The notes under the pieces were generated by a model that saw only the letters and a program-made list of their open reading frames with translations, had not been told where the DNA came from and searched no databases. 64,000 nucleotides of DNA from Tupaia tana (Eukaryota > Chordata > Mammalia > Scandentia > Tupaiidae): contig JAKSZU010000018.1 in assembly GCA_026018925.1 (NCBI GenBank), positions 5,426,920 through 5,490,919 of the forward strand, written 5' to 3'. The position numbers were made by a program, and so were the translations under genes. This document shows positions 21,880 through 33,152 of the stretch, piece after piece (the stretch's first letter is position 1; every line of letters starts with the position of its first letter).

Positions 21880-23785
21880 CTATAGAGAACATTACCAAAC
21901 ATGGCGAAATAAAACAAACGACCTGGAGAAGAGAATGGATGCCCTTGGGTGACTCCAGACACTGATTACACGAGATTTCCTTTCTCTCTTGCAAAGCATC
22001 TTCCTCAGCTTCAGCCTCTGCTCTTCAGAGAGTGTTCAGGTTGAGTATATAACATCAGGAGTGTGAGTATATCTGCTAGCGTGTCCCAAAGCACCCTGCT
22101 TCCCCTTTTCTCTAACGGAAGATCCTCCAAGATGGGCTGACATAGACCTCAAAATGACGAGTGCCATCAGAACCGTACCAACTTCCGGGTCCCAGGTCCT
22201 GAGGTGGATTCTGCCTTCACTGTCAAGAGTATGGATAGACGTGTCAAGAAAATTCTGTTTATGAGCTCAGCAGTCCATCTACCTATGTTTCCTTAGACAT
22301 TCTATTTTTATTTCCTTAAAAAAGAGATAAACATTAATATAGTTACGGTCACCTCCTGCTTATAAAAATACTTCTGTGTTGCACATGAAAGGATATCTGC
22401 TTTATACTTTAAAGGCTTTCATTCAAGATGGCAGACGAGCTGAGGACTCAGATGTAAATTAATACAAACATAGGTACACAAGGAGACACACACAAATAAT
22501 CGCACATCAAAATTGGTGTTAGGACATTTGAACAATGGAATTCCCGAGCAGTTAGATGGGACCACCCATAAAAGCAAAAACCATAAATAATCATGCATGA
22601 AAGTTGTTAATAGGATACATGAAAGGTAAATTCCTAAAAAAAACAAATCAGATTGGATTACAGATTTGGAACACGAACACACATACACACACACATGCTG
22701 CCACAGGACACAGAAGGTGGTAGTGGGTCCAGGCTGGTCCTGAACCAAGAAGGAACGAAAGCTGGGAAGATACAGCATGGCACCCAAGGGGACCAGTCAC
22801 ACTGCCTCCCTACCACTGTGCCAGGTAACATCACGGGAATGTGGGTGTCTACCTCCAAGGGCAAAGTGAGTGCAGGAGTGACCGCTGTCTCGTGGGCACC
22901 CGAGGCTTTGTTTTCTCCTGACTGGAGTAGACTCTGCAACGGACCTGTCATATTCCTCTACAGGACAGGACTGTTTCCCAGCTCCCAGTCCTCTGTGGAA
23001 TCGCTGTGCCTAAGGACAATCTCCTCCTCTAAGGTCACATCTCCTTCCTTAACCCATAATAGCAGATTGCCATGGAGTCACGGAGGCTTAGCTCCCTTGC
23101 CCCAACTCAGGACCATGCTGAAAGGCTACTCTGGCTTCAGAGTTTCCTAGGAGACAGGCTGAGCCTCAGTGACACTGTCAGAGCCCGACTTCACCTCCAC
23201 CCAACCCTGCTTCCTTCTCCTCCCTCCCACAGCAGATTCCGCAAAGGACTCCCAACTTTCTGCGTGTCGGTCTCCAACTCGGGGTCAACTTTCTGGAGAC
23301 CCCAGCCCATGACATCCAAAATGAAAGCTTGAGGCCTGTGAGGGGTGCAGGGGTGCAGACCAAAGCCTGCCCAGATCCAGCTCCTTGCACAGTCTTGGAT
23401 AAGCCCAGGAGCAAGTGAGTGCCCTTCCTTTGTACGGTTTTCCAACAGATTACCCAAGAACGAAGAGAAACCAGCATCGAAACGCTGGGCACTTAGGTTG
23501 GAAACGGAAAGGACTACCGCACGTTTCATCTGACAGGGTCAATGTAAATGCAGAGGAAACTCTCTCCTTAGGACACCCTCACAGACTTGGTCTCATGGGA
23601 TTTCACAGACCAGGTGTTGGAGTTACTCAGCACCTTACAGAGGCTGGAACAGCTCCCAAGAGTGAACCAGCTTGCTCCGGGCCAGCAGTTGTGCCTGCAT
23701 CTTCTAGAGGGCATTCTGGGCCTTAATAACACAAATGTAGAGTTGACCTTAATATCAATATTAGTCATGAAGGGCGGATCAACTT
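21880..23785. other. Unique non-coding DNA
   Basis: About 1.9 kb of mixed DNA with no confident repeat. The 165-codon frame at 22653-23150 overlaps opposing frames of comparable length and has no recognisable domain, so I do not call it a gene. Confidence 0.45.
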
Positions 23786-23789
23786 ATAG

Positions 23790-24175
23790 AATATAATATT
23801 GTATTGATATATAATAGAAAAGTTATCAACTGATAATTATAAGATGCTGTCACTGCTAATCAGGCACCGCCGGCCATTGATTTAGGCTATTAGAGAAGCA
23901 GCTGGCCTTCTCCATCGACCAGGCAAGCGCTATCTGCAACCAGGACGGACTTGGCAAAGGTCCAATAACAAAGCAATTTGCTACTTTCCATTTCCCTAAA
24001 TCCATCATCAAAATAACAGCCAACGCTCCCATTCAAATCACTTTTATATATGCTCAGGCTGAACCAGATGAAGGCCCCTGGCAGGCCAAACATTCAGTAT
24101 CCACTTTAGCACCATCCACACATGAAGCAATCAAGTCAGCCTGGCACCGTGTAATTGTAAAAAAAAAACATTTTA
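23790..24175. other. Candidate conserved enhancer-like element
   Basis: Repeat-free block with AACTGATAATTATAAGATG, CTGCTAATCAGGCACC, CCATTGATTTAGG, CCAATAACAAAGCAATTTGC (SOX/TCF-like core beside an AT-rich core) and CACGTGTAATTG-like spacing. Dense homeodomain and HMG cores are typical of developmental enhancers. Not verified by alignment. Confidence 0.42.
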
Positions 24176-24352
24176 ATAATAAACTAAAAACATCCAGACC
24201 TCTCAGCCAGGTACCTGCTGAGAGCCAGTTTACAGGATTAATGATTCGTCTGGGTAAAGGAGAGAAAGGGTGCGACGTGTGAAATGTACACACCTCCCAT
24301 TACAAAGCAGAAGATACCTAGGGGGACATGAAGAAGCTAAAGGATGTGTGTC

Positions 24353-24530
24353 GAGGACCAGCAGGTGGTGTGGTGGTTGGCAATGGACACTCCCACATGG
24401 CCGACCACGGTTCGGTTCAAGCCCCAAACCTGGTGGCTTGCTTTCTCACTTTCTCTCTCTCTCTCTGTCTCTTTCTCTGGTCAAATTAAAATAAATGAAT
24501 GAATAAATAAAATTAAATTTAAAAAATAAG
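24353..24530 (+). mobile_element. tRNA-headed SINE (short type)
   Basis: 'gaggaccagcaggtggtgtg' head, duplicated box B segment (GGTTCGGTTCAAGCCC), CT zone, 'ctggtcaaattaaaataaat' and AAAT-rich tail. CCAGCAGGTGGT at 24358-24369 is one base off the CTCF core. Confidence 0.9.
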
Positions 24531-24594
24531 CATGTATCATTTGTTCACAGGGCTCCAAGTGAGGCTTTAGGAGCAATCATCAAATCACCTTAAT

Positions 24595-24765
24595 AAAAGT
24601 GCCATTTATGGAGCAGTGGCTGTGTGTCTGCCTCAGATTTACCTTCCACATTTCTTTTAGAAGAAACTGAATCTCAGAGAAGCCAAGCAGCTTCCCCAGG
24701 TCATAGCTAGTAAGAGCTAGAGCTGGCCTCGAATCCAAGCAGTCAGACCTGAGCCTGGGCATTTT
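24595..24765 (-). mobile_element. MIR
   Basis: Reverse MIR: 'gaaactgaatctcagagaag', 'ttccccaggtcatagctagt' and 'tcgaatccaagcagtcagac'. Confidence 0.82.
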
Positions 24766-24769
24766 CCTC

Positions 24770-25440
24770 CCAGAGATACTGTGAGGCCCAGAGCTGGGGC
24801 TGGACAGCCATGGGCCCCACCTGCTGCACTGCAGGCCACGCTCGCTGCTCACCCCCACCCCTGCCCCATGGAGCCAGTGGGAGTTGACCAGGAGGAGAAA
24901 GAACACGCTGGAAATACAGATCATGGATGTGGCTGGTGCCATGGTTACAGGATGAGAAGGACTGTGTTGACAAACGGGGTACTTGAGAAAATAGAAAGCC
25001 CTTGTGAACTAGGAGTTGCAACATCAGAAAGCCTGTTTTCTGCCTTTTAAATTAAGTTTGGTAAAACCAGATCTGACCTGTGAAATGCCTCAGTGTCAGG
25101 TACTCAAGTGACAGCTAGAAGTGCGTAACTGTGGGTGATGGGATCTTGGTGCTCTGGAGCATGAAAGAGAAACACATCTGATTTGGGGCTCAACTCACCA
25201 ACGACCTCCTGGAGGTCTGTAAGTTCCCCAAGGCTTGCTCTGTCCCCCCTACTCTGCCGTGGGATGCCTTTGACCCCACTTAAGCCTACCTGGGTCCTAA
25301 AAATATTCTGAACAAGAAAAGCTATTAGAAGTCCCAACCCACAGGCTGGGTTCTGGAAGAAATCTCTGGGCTCTTAACTCCTGTGTGTCTGCAGAAGGGC
25401 TTCCTTCTTGTGAGCTCGGACCTCAAGAACAGATCATCTC
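24770..25440. other. Unique non-coding DNA
   Basis: No repeat or gene recognised. Confidence 0.4.
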
Positions 25441-25667
25441 GGGGCCAGCATTCGGCATGCGGCTAAGGCTCTGAACCTACAGGGCCGATGATGGTGCAAG
25501 TCCCAGACCCAGAGTCTTGAAAATTACTCTGCCCAGGATCCTGAGAGGAGAATGGAGAAGGGATTATGGCATAGCCATTCCCACTGGGGCATGTTTCTCT
25601 CTCTGTGTGTATCTCCCTGGCCAGCACATGAGCCCTATGGCAAAAACCTTATTTTTTTTAAAAAAAG
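25441..25667 (+). mobile_element. tRNA-headed SINE (long type, shortened middle)
   Basis: Starts 'ggggccagcattcggcatgc', keeps 'gagaggagaatggagaaggg' and 'gagccctatggcaaaaacc', and ends in a T/A-rich tail. About 25 bp of the middle is missing. Confidence 0.85.
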
Positions 25668-25669
25668 AA

Positions 25670-26495
25670 CAATCTCTGGGAAATGGAATGGACCTGCCTA
25701 GCTTTCTTTCTAGTTTTCCGGTTGACCTCTCCTCTTTTGCCAGAGGCATTCCCTGCCTTAGGGGGGACGGGATGTTCTATCAAGAATGCAAAGAGTGGAA
25801 GATTCAATATTCAGTCTAAAGAGTTTAGTGAAACAAAAGCCTGAAAGTCAGGGTTTATTGAGAGAGAAAAAGGCTTTCTAATTTGCAAGCATTTTCCTTT
25901 AAGTCTTAGAGCTGATTTGGGATTGCAGGGAGGGGAATTTCCCACCCACCCTGAGACTCCCTGTTTTAGGATTATTCATTTCCTTAGAGAGAGACAGAGA
26001 CAGAAGGGTATCCTCAAGAGGTCCTTTCTCTCTAACCCCCCAGGCCCTGCAGCCCGCCAGGTAGGGTGCACCTAGCATTCTCAGGCAGACCCAGAATGCA
26101 AACCGGAACTTCCCATCTGGCCTCCAGCACACTCAGCAGCACCCTACTTCCCGTGCCTCTGTGGCCGGGGCCCTAAGACACCGAGTGACAGAGACTGGGT
26201 ACTGCTACTGACAGGGACACAGGTGTAAAGCTTCCCTGGGTCTCGGAAGATTTGGCTTCAGAGCCTGACTCCACAGCCATTATGCTACATAAAGACATTT
26301 AAGAGGCACATATATTTTTAAACATTTTATTGTATCTTATTTCTTGTAAGCTCAGCAGAATAAAAAAGAATTAAGAAAAATTTCTCTTCCTTTCTCTCCC
26401 CAAGAGGCACAGGTATTCCCTAGTCCAAGTGAAAGCGGGAAGGTGGTTTGTTAAAATAAAACAATTAAGAGTAGCTACAGCTTAGAAACTGGTTT
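25670..26495. other. Unique non-coding DNA
   Basis: No named repeat or gene recognised. Confidence 0.4.
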
Positions 26496-26497
26496 TT

Positions 26498-26780
26498 GAT
26501 TTTTTTGTATTTTTTGTTTGTTTGTTTTGGTAGTTTCCTGAAGGCATGTGTGTTCCCTGGAAAGAGACAGAGATACTTAGAGAGAGAAGGAAAGTGAGAA
26601 ATCGCCTTCCAGGGGAAATGGTCACACTGCAATCCCTTTCCTCCATCCTCTGCTCAGGATTTTTGACATGCACACACATGTGCCCCACACAATTCTCACG
26701 CTGCCAGGTCTGGGACTCAAACCACGCAGTCGACCATATGAGATTCAGCCACCTTCACCTCTGAGCCACTTGCTGGCTCT
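26498..26780 (-). mobile_element. tRNA-headed SINE (long type, older)
   Basis: Reverse copy with a (TTTG)n tail, 'aatccctttcctccatcctc', 'ctgccaggtctgggactcaa' and the head ending 'gccacttgctggctct'. Confidence 0.87.
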
Positions 26781-26784
26781 TGAA

Positions 26785-27490
26785 TAAGTTCTTTTTAGAT
26801 TGGGAAAGAGAAAGAGATTCCTGGGCATGTCTGCAGGCCATCTGAAATTGCTAAAATTCTGGGATGTTTCTCCATGTCTTCTGGAACATTCATGGTGCAT
26901 TTTCACATTATGAAAACTTGAGAGGGCTAACCATTAAAAACCAAGAAATGAAAATTGTAACATTTCTCAAACTTGTGTAATTCACACTCCATAGGACTAT
27001 GCTCCACAGACAGGAGTTAGGGGGATGCTAACTTAGTGCTGACAGAGTTAGGGATGAATAACCCCAAAATATGCCTAATTGGTTATTGATTATTCCAGGC
27101 CGAAATTACTTGAGGAAATGGTAGTTGCAGAAAAGGCCATCTGACAGCAGGCCTAATGATTCCTCTCAGAGACAGACCCTTCCCTGCCAGGGTGAGAAAA
27201 TAGCCTTTATCACCGGAAGACTGGTTGGTAATGAGGCTGCAACGAGCCTAAATAAATAAAGTCCTGATAATCCTGACTTCCCAATAGCTTCACATGCCCC
27301 CGTATCTCTGTGACTTTCCTAGAATTCACGATGCTAATCTAGAGATTCCTTCGTCCTGTCATTTCTTCACAAAGTCATTTTTTGTCTAAAAAAGTGTAGA
27401 AGCACACCTTCCTCTGGCCACTTCTTGAGACTACATACTCTTTGTGGTGATCCCTATGTTCATGTGAAGCTAGTGAAATCTGTATTTTGT
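26785..27490. other. Unclassified DNA, possibly partly conserved
   Basis: AT-rich spacer with CCTAATTGGTTATTGATTAT near 27075. No repeat assigned. Confidence 0.35.
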
Positions 27491-27497
27491 ATTTTTG

Positions 27498-27756
27498 GGG
27501 GGTGGGGAGGTGGGAGATTTTTGCTAAAGAGTGCATGCGCTCACTGGAGAAATAGAAAAACAGAAAGCGAGAAATCACCCCCTCCCCCCATGGGGGAAGG
27601 CCACACTGCAATCCCTTCTCTTCCATTCTCTTCTGGGATTTTAAGCACCCATGCACAGGTGTCTGGCGTGAGTTTCAAGCCACTAGGTCTGGGCCTTGAG
27701 CCACAGTTGGTCACATGGGAGTCCAGTGCCTTAACCACTACGCCACCTGCTGGACC
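27498..27756 (-). mobile_element. tRNA-headed SINE (long type, older head)
   Basis: Reverse copy from a G/T-rich tail through 'aatcccttctcttccattct' to the head 'ccttaaccactacgccacct'. It bears an exact CTCF-core match at its 5' end. Confidence 0.9.
27742..27753 (-). promoter_or_regulatory. CTCF-core-like motif in SINE head
   Basis: Minus-strand CCAGCAGGTGGC, exact to the CTCF core consensus CCASYAGRKGGC. Motif only; binding is inferred. Confidence 0.45.
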
Positions 27757-27759
27757 TGT

Positions 27760-28795
27760 ATGCTTTTTTCTTGTTAATTTGCTTCCGGGGTTCAGTTTGA
27801 AGATTTCACATAAGATGTAGGAGGGATGAGGGTCATTGTCGGTGCTTCCCTCCAGAGTGAAAGCAAACTGCCATGACTGAGAGTCGGCACCACCTACAGG
27901 GGCGTGGTGTGGCTACTGGAAAAGAGCAGAGGCCAGCTGTGTCCACCTGACTTAACTGACCCAGAAAATGACCCACGAGACAAGGCCCTGAGCAGGAAAT
28001 CTTTACTGCTTATTTCAGAAAAGCCATGCAGATCAATTTATCTAAGACGGCAGTCTACCACACCTGGACAAACGGGTGGCTACCGAACAGTAGCCACGTA
28101 GCGGACGTACTCCAGCACCCTCTCCTGCTACGTCTAAGATCCTACGTCAGCACGTCATGAACTTCACCAGGCACCAGGCAGTCTCCTACCTTAATCGCTT
28201 GGGCCTCTACCCTCCCCACCAATCCTGTCCCTGCCCCTCTGACCGCCACCTTCAGGAGCACTGCTAGCGTATTGTCAGGATGGTGTCCACCTGAAGAGAG
28301 TGAGTTCTCGCACACGTAGCTTGTTCTGTCAACACGAGTTGTCTGCTGATGCTCTAGGAAGTGGTACTTACTACCCACCTGGGCCCTGTCTGAGCACATG
28401 AAGATACTGGCGTGTGGCTCTCTGCAGCTGCTTTTCTTGCAGGGCCAAAACTCAGCATGTTCAAGCCCAGCGTGTTTCGGTCAGGTCTTAGAACTCAGTG
28501 CCTGTATTGATGCCTTGATTTTTCTGTTTTTAGAGCGCCTTCTTTAGAATATGGGCTTCTACTTCCCAGACCTGTGCCCCAGACCATAAAGTGGGCTCCT
28601 GACCCAACTCCAGGCCAGTGGGCTTCTCTACTGGGAATTTTAACGGGGACACTCAAAACAGGAAAGTGTCCTAAGGCACACGGTCTGGTCCACAAAGCAA
28701 CATCCAGCTTCTTGTTGAGGACCCATGACAACGTAAGTACAAAATCGGAAAGCAGTGTGAAAGAGTATGTCTACTGAATCGAATTTCTTAATAGC
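27760..28795. other. Unique non-coding DNA
   Basis: No repeat or gene recognised; fairly CpG-rich in 28090-28270 for this region. Confidence 0.4.
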
Positions 28796-28887
28796 TTGTA
28801 CCGTTCAGCATCCCTATCTGAAATGCTTAGGCCCAGGAGTGTTTTGAATTAAGAATTTATTTTGGGATTTTAGAATACTTGCAGATA

Positions 28888-29020
28888 TGAGGGGACTTCA
28901 GAAAGTTCATGAAAAAATAGAGTTAAAGTACGAGTTTATTTTGGTGCAAAAAATTTTCTAAATTCATGCAGTTTTTTTCACAGTATTCATTTTTTTCTTG
29001 AACTGTTGAAGACCTCGTCA
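28888..29020. mobile_element. mariner/Tc1-type MITE nested in Tigger
   Basis: 133 bp flanked by TA on both sides (28886-28887, 29021-29022). Imperfect TIRs: TGAGGGGACTTCAGAAAGTT at the left, and the reverse complement of the right end reads TGACGAGGTCTTCAACAGTT. The interior has 'gtttattttggtgcaaaaaa'. A second copy is at 33153. No coding capacity. Confidence 0.82.
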
Positions 29021-29235
29021 TACATAATGAGATATCTTGGGGAGATGGGATTCAGGTCTAAACATGAAATTCATTTACGTTTCATGCACACCTTATACGC
29101 GTAGCCCGAAGGTAATTTTCTACAGCATTTCTGTATGGCAGATTTTTGACAGTGGCCCATGACAGGTTAGGTGTGGAATTTTCCGTTTGTGATGTCATGG
29201 TGTCATGCCAGTGCTCAGAAAGTTTCAGATCTCGG

Positions 29236-29514
29236 GAACCAGCAGTTAGCGTAATGGCTATGTCGCTGGACTCCCACGTAGTCGACCGTGGTTCGCGTCC
29301 CGGACCCGGTGGCTTACAACTCACGCCGGGCGCGTGTGCGTGCGTGCCCAAGATCCCGAGAGGAGAATGGAGGAGAAGGGATTGCGGCGTGACCATCCCC
29401 CCTGGGGGGTGATTTCTCGCTTTCTGTCTCTATGTCTCTCTCTGTCTGTCTGGCGAGCGCACGCGCCCTATAGCGAAAAAACCTCTCCTAAAAAAAAAAA
29501 AAAAAAAAAAAAAA
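29236..29514 (+). mobile_element. tRNA-headed SINE (long type, young), 19-bp TSD
   Basis: Near-consensus young copy (AGCAGTTAGCGTAATGG, GGTTCGCGTCC, CpG-rich middle, 'gccctatagcgaaaaaacc', A tail). Flanked by a perfect 19-bp target duplication AGAAAGTTTCAGATCTCGG (29217-29235 and 29515-29533), showing L1-mediated insertion in the recent past. Nested in the Tigger-like element. Confidence 0.98.
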
Positions 29515-29564
29515 AGAAAGTTTCAGATCTCGGATTTTCCAGGTAGGAATGCTCAAGATGTATT

Positions 29565-29928
29565 TTACCTGTCTTGGGTTTTTATTTACTTTTTATAGTA
29601 AATAATTTTAGATAGTAATTTTTATAGTAATTCATTATGAGAAATTGCTAACATTTGAAAGTAAGGCAAAAATGCAGGTGGCACTTTTTCAGTGTCATAT
29701 ACAGACAGAAATGTGTCCATTTAAGGTTTAATTATCCTGGACAAAGTAACATGCTCGTCCTGTTGTTCACTATGCACTGAAGGCTGCAGACTTGGTGAAG
29801 GGACGTGCCCTTTGTCGATTTCTGCCTAGTGGAGCTGTAATGTTCAGTCAAAAAGCTCACCCCAAAACTACAGCTGTTTGCCCTTAGGATATTAAGCAGC
29901 ATTAAATGGAACCTAGTAAATTCATTCT
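29565..29928. other. Unique non-coding DNA
   Basis: AT-rich, nothing recognised. Confidence 0.4.
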
Positions 29929-29941
29929 GCCCTCCTTTATT

Positions 29942-30230
29942 TTATTTTATTTTACTTTATTTTTGAGAGGGTTTTTGTTTGTTTGTTTTGTTTTGTTTTG
30001 TTTTGTTTTGTTATAGGACAGATGTGCTCACTAGAGAGACAAAGCGAGAAATCACTCCCGAGGGGGTTGGGGCACACTATAATCCCTTCTCCTCCATTCT
30101 TCTCTTGGGATTTTGGCCACACACCCACACGCGTCCAACATGAGTTTCAAGTTTCCAGGTCTGGGACTTGAACTATGGTTAGCCATGTGGGAGACCAGCG
30201 CTTTAACCACCACACCACCGGCTGGCCCCA
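29942..30230 (-). mobile_element. tRNA-headed SINE (long type, older)
   Basis: Reverse copy with a (TTTTG)n tail, 'aatcccttctcctccattct', and head 'aaccaccacaccaccggctg'. Perfect 13-bp target duplication GCCCTCCTTTATT (29929-29941 and 30231-30243). Confidence 0.95.
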
Positions 30231-30243
30231 GCCCTCCTTTATT

Positions 30244-32030
30244 ATTAAATTGCTACTCATATCTAGCTTCTCAAACGTTCTTTTAATCTTACTTAACATT
30301 TTATTGGTTTGCTTTTTAGTTGACCTAAATAAAATCTTTGATATGCGTATATATTTGTATGTGAGCCATAGTCTTAACTTTTTGAAAATGACTATGCCTT
30401 TTTAATAAAAGGATCAGCCTATTATATATTGAAACAAGACAAAATGAAACAAATTTAGTCTTTCACCAAAAACTTTTTAATTCACTGTCCAAACCCTTGG
30501 AGCTGTTTCAGTTTCTACCCCTCTGAGTCCTCGTCCTTCAGTCTCTGGCTGAGCCTGTGACTCCAGTTTCGTCTGGAGGAAAGGGTGCGCTATCAGAGCC
30601 TTAGCTAAGTTACCAAGCGAACCGCAGCTGGCGGGGTATTTCTGACAGAGCACGAGCCAGTCTCGGCTCAGACGTAGGAACAGGCTGTACCAGCCGCTGA
30701 AGCAACCTGACCAGAACTGTACATCATAAGGAAAAGTTCCAGTCGGGCTACCCCAAAAGCAAAGAAGACAACGGACATAAATGGAACTTTACGTGCACTT
30801 GAACTCAGGCACACTCGGGAATTGCTTTGTCTTGTTCCAAAACGAAACACACCCTGGGAGGAGTCAGCCTGCCATCACAGTGTAGCACGCTGTGCCTTTG
30901 CCCAGCAGGTGCTGCTCTGCCCTCCCTCCTGAGTGTAGACAGGGCTGGTTCTAGCCCCGGCTCTCCAGGCCCATTCGGACACTGCGATTTGACCACCTGG
31001 TCGCACATCGCCGTGAAGGGCCTCTGTCAAACCCAGCTCACCTCGTTCCAGCCCTCCCTATTCACCTTCTTCTGCCTCTTTAGTCCCTAGAATTCAGTGC
31101 CAGAACCCTTTCCTGACCGGACTTATCCCTGCTCACCCTCCCTCCCTGTTTTTAATTCAACAAACTTCCTTCCACTGAAAAACGCAGCGCTAACCATATT
31201 CCTTAGAGGTTTTGGACTGTTTTTCAAGCACTCATTACTTCTTTCATCTGAATCGGAATCGATGCTTCCTCATTTGGAACCCCCCCGCCCCATGGGATTG
31301 AATGTATACATATGAAAATTAAAACCAGTTTTAGCTAAAACCAGATCCTCTGGGAGGTCTTCCCAATCGGCTGGCACACACAGTTACGAGGAGCCTGGAT
31401 GGCCGACAAGCGCTGGCTTCCAGGGGAGGAGAAGCAGGCTGGAGCAGCCGTGGCCGCCTCTGGGGGGCCGGCCAACAGGGCACCTCCCGAGCTGCTGAGC
31501 TGCTCTGCTGAGCTGCCCGGAAGGAAGAGAGGCCTTGGGGGGGGAGGGGTCTGAGGAGGCCGGCTGGATGTCTCAGCAGTGCTGAGACGGGCGACCCTTC
31601 CCGGATGGCTGTCCCCAGGAGTGCAGTCTGCCATTCGGAAATCCAAGAGGCTCTGCTTACCCCACGTGTTCTCATAACTCACTTGGCAGCGAACCCCAGC
31701 CTGGACTGGTGTGACACTCCTGGTGGTCTGTATTTCCCACTGAGGGTAAGCACCATATGCTTGGTTAGTGAGACATCGCTCCGTTCCAGCCCAGGGTGCT
31801 GTCCCGGGCCCCAGGGGAGGGTGGTGTATTGTGTAGCGTAAAAACACACCTGGGCCTAGGCATGGGAGGAATCACTTCGGAAATACTCTTCAGGGAGCAT
31901 GTTTCCAAGGGTCAGCTCAAAGAAAGCACGTGTGCGGAAGGAGTGAGGATGTGGGATGGGAAACAAGTCCCCTAGAACGTGAAGATGCCTCAAGGGAACC
32001 TCAGAGGGAGCAGGAAGGAAAACTCTCTGC
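30244..32030. other. Unclassified DNA with GC-rich patch
   Basis: 30430-30870 is repeat-free with retained CpGs; 31330-31850 is GC-rich with a 170-codon minus-strand frame (31335-31847) of Pro/Ser/Ala-rich composition overlapped by a second frame of 114 codons. No domain or exon structure is evident, so no gene is called. Confidence 0.4.
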
Positions 32031-32034
32031 ACCT

Positions 32035-32283
32035 GGACCAGCAGATGGCCTGGTGGTCAAGGCACTGACCTCCCACGGGGGTGACTTGCTTGAGTCCCGG
32101 ACCAGGTGACTTGAAAATCATGCTGGCTTTGTGTGTGTGCATGCCCAAAATCCCAAGAGGGAGTGGAGGAGTGGGCATTGCAGCGTGGTTGTGTCCTCTC
32201 TGGGGGGTAATCTCTCACTTTCTCTTTCGTTGTCTCTTCTGTGTCTCTCTGGTGAGCACATCCGCCCTATGGCAAAAACAAAT
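32035..32283 (+). mobile_element. tRNA-headed SINE (long type, older head)
   Basis: 'ggaccagcagatggcctggt' head, 'gagtcccggaccaggtgact', middle, CT zone, 'gccctatggcaaaaacaaat'. CCAGCAGATGGC at 32038-32049 fits the CTCF core. Confidence 0.9.
32038..32049 (+). promoter_or_regulatory. CTCF-core-like motif in SINE head
   Basis: CCAGCAGATGGC, a full fit to CCASYAGRKGGC at the SINE 5' end. Binding not demonstrated. Confidence 0.42.
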
Positions 32284-32394
32284 GACACAAAAGCTCTGAT
32301 CCACCTTGGGTAGACAGCCAGCACTGCATCTTCAAACAGCATCACCTAGTCCTGTTCTTTCCAGTGATAAAAACAAGCAACCTTTCTGTAGAGC

Positions 32395-32505
32395 TTGCAC
32401 GGGGCGGGTTTTGTCTAACCCCTTGCAGGTATTATCTTGTTTCGTCTTCACAATGTTATGACCACTTTACACATGAGGAAGGTGAGGAACTAGGTCTGCT
32501 GATAA
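32395..32505 (-). mobile_element. MIR fragment
   Basis: 'ccttgcaggtattatcttgt' and 'cactttacacatgaggaagg': reverse MIR 3' half. Confidence 0.7.
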
Positions 32506-32664
32506 GAAATACACCCATCGGAAGTAACGCAGACAGCGAAGTGACTCAGGAGCTCGCACCACACTGACGGCCCCGGGAGGCTCCCGAGGACCCCCCCGGG
32601 CTCATCGCCAAGGAAGATGAAGGAGCACCTCACCGGGGGAGGAAGCTCCACACTGGACACCGTG

Positions 32665-32845
32665 TGCTAGGTGGAAAGGGCGTGGGCTTCGGAGTCAGGA
32701 GACCACAGCGTATGTCCCCCCACGGACACGCACGTGCGATCCTAGACTCTTACTCAACCCTTACGGCCTCATCTACAAACAGGACTTAAAATTCTATCTT
32801 ACAGGACAGCTGAGCTCATTCAGGGAATAAAACAGTGGCTCCTGT
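32665..32845 (+). mobile_element. MIR
   Basis: 'ggcttcggagtcaggagacc', then 'tcctagactcttactcaacc', 'cctcatctacaaacaggact' and 'gctgagctcattcagggaat', in MIR order. Confidence 0.78.
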
Positions 32846-33152
32846 TGCAGATCACAGTATTGGTTTCTTCTCCTCGTTTATGTCTGTGCCTCAGAACATT
32901 ACCAGCCACCCTTCCTAAAGCCACCATAACCTTATGATCCCCATGCAGTCCTGTCACCCTGCCACACCCCATCCTCCTGTGCCGTGGTCACTGTGCCTGC
33001 CCCGCTCTCTCCCCCAGAATGGAAGCGCCGGTGCAGCAGGCACTTTGGAGCTGGCTCAGTGCTTCATCCCTGTGTGCAGAACCGGATCTGGAATGAGGGA
33101 ATTTCCGTGTTTCCTGAATGGTTGGTTAAATGAATGGGAGGAACTCCATATA

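Larger units (their letters stand above)
28799..29564 (+). mobile_element. Tigger-like DNA transposon (non-autonomous), host of two insertions
   Basis: Starts after TA with 'ccgttcagcatccctatctg', then 'aaatgcttaggcccaggagt' and, beyond an inserted MITE, 'atacataatgagatatcttg', 'caggtctaaacatgaaattc' and 'accttatacgcgtagcccga'. It closes after a SINE with 'attttccaggtagg' and 'aatgctcaagatg' then TA. This is the order of the pogo/Tigger-type MITE with GTATCCCTTATCCGAAATGC ends. A reverse copy lies at 44737. Confidence 0.82.

Noticed and set aside
22653-23150. 165-codon plus-strand frame
   Set aside because: Competing frames on the opposite strand, no domain, no conserved start context.
31335-31847. 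170-codon minus-strand frame, one of the longest outside SINEs
   Set aside because: GC-rich DNA opens frames by chance; a second overlapping frame of 114 codons exists, composition is Pro/Ser/Ala-biased and no domain or splice sites are convincing.
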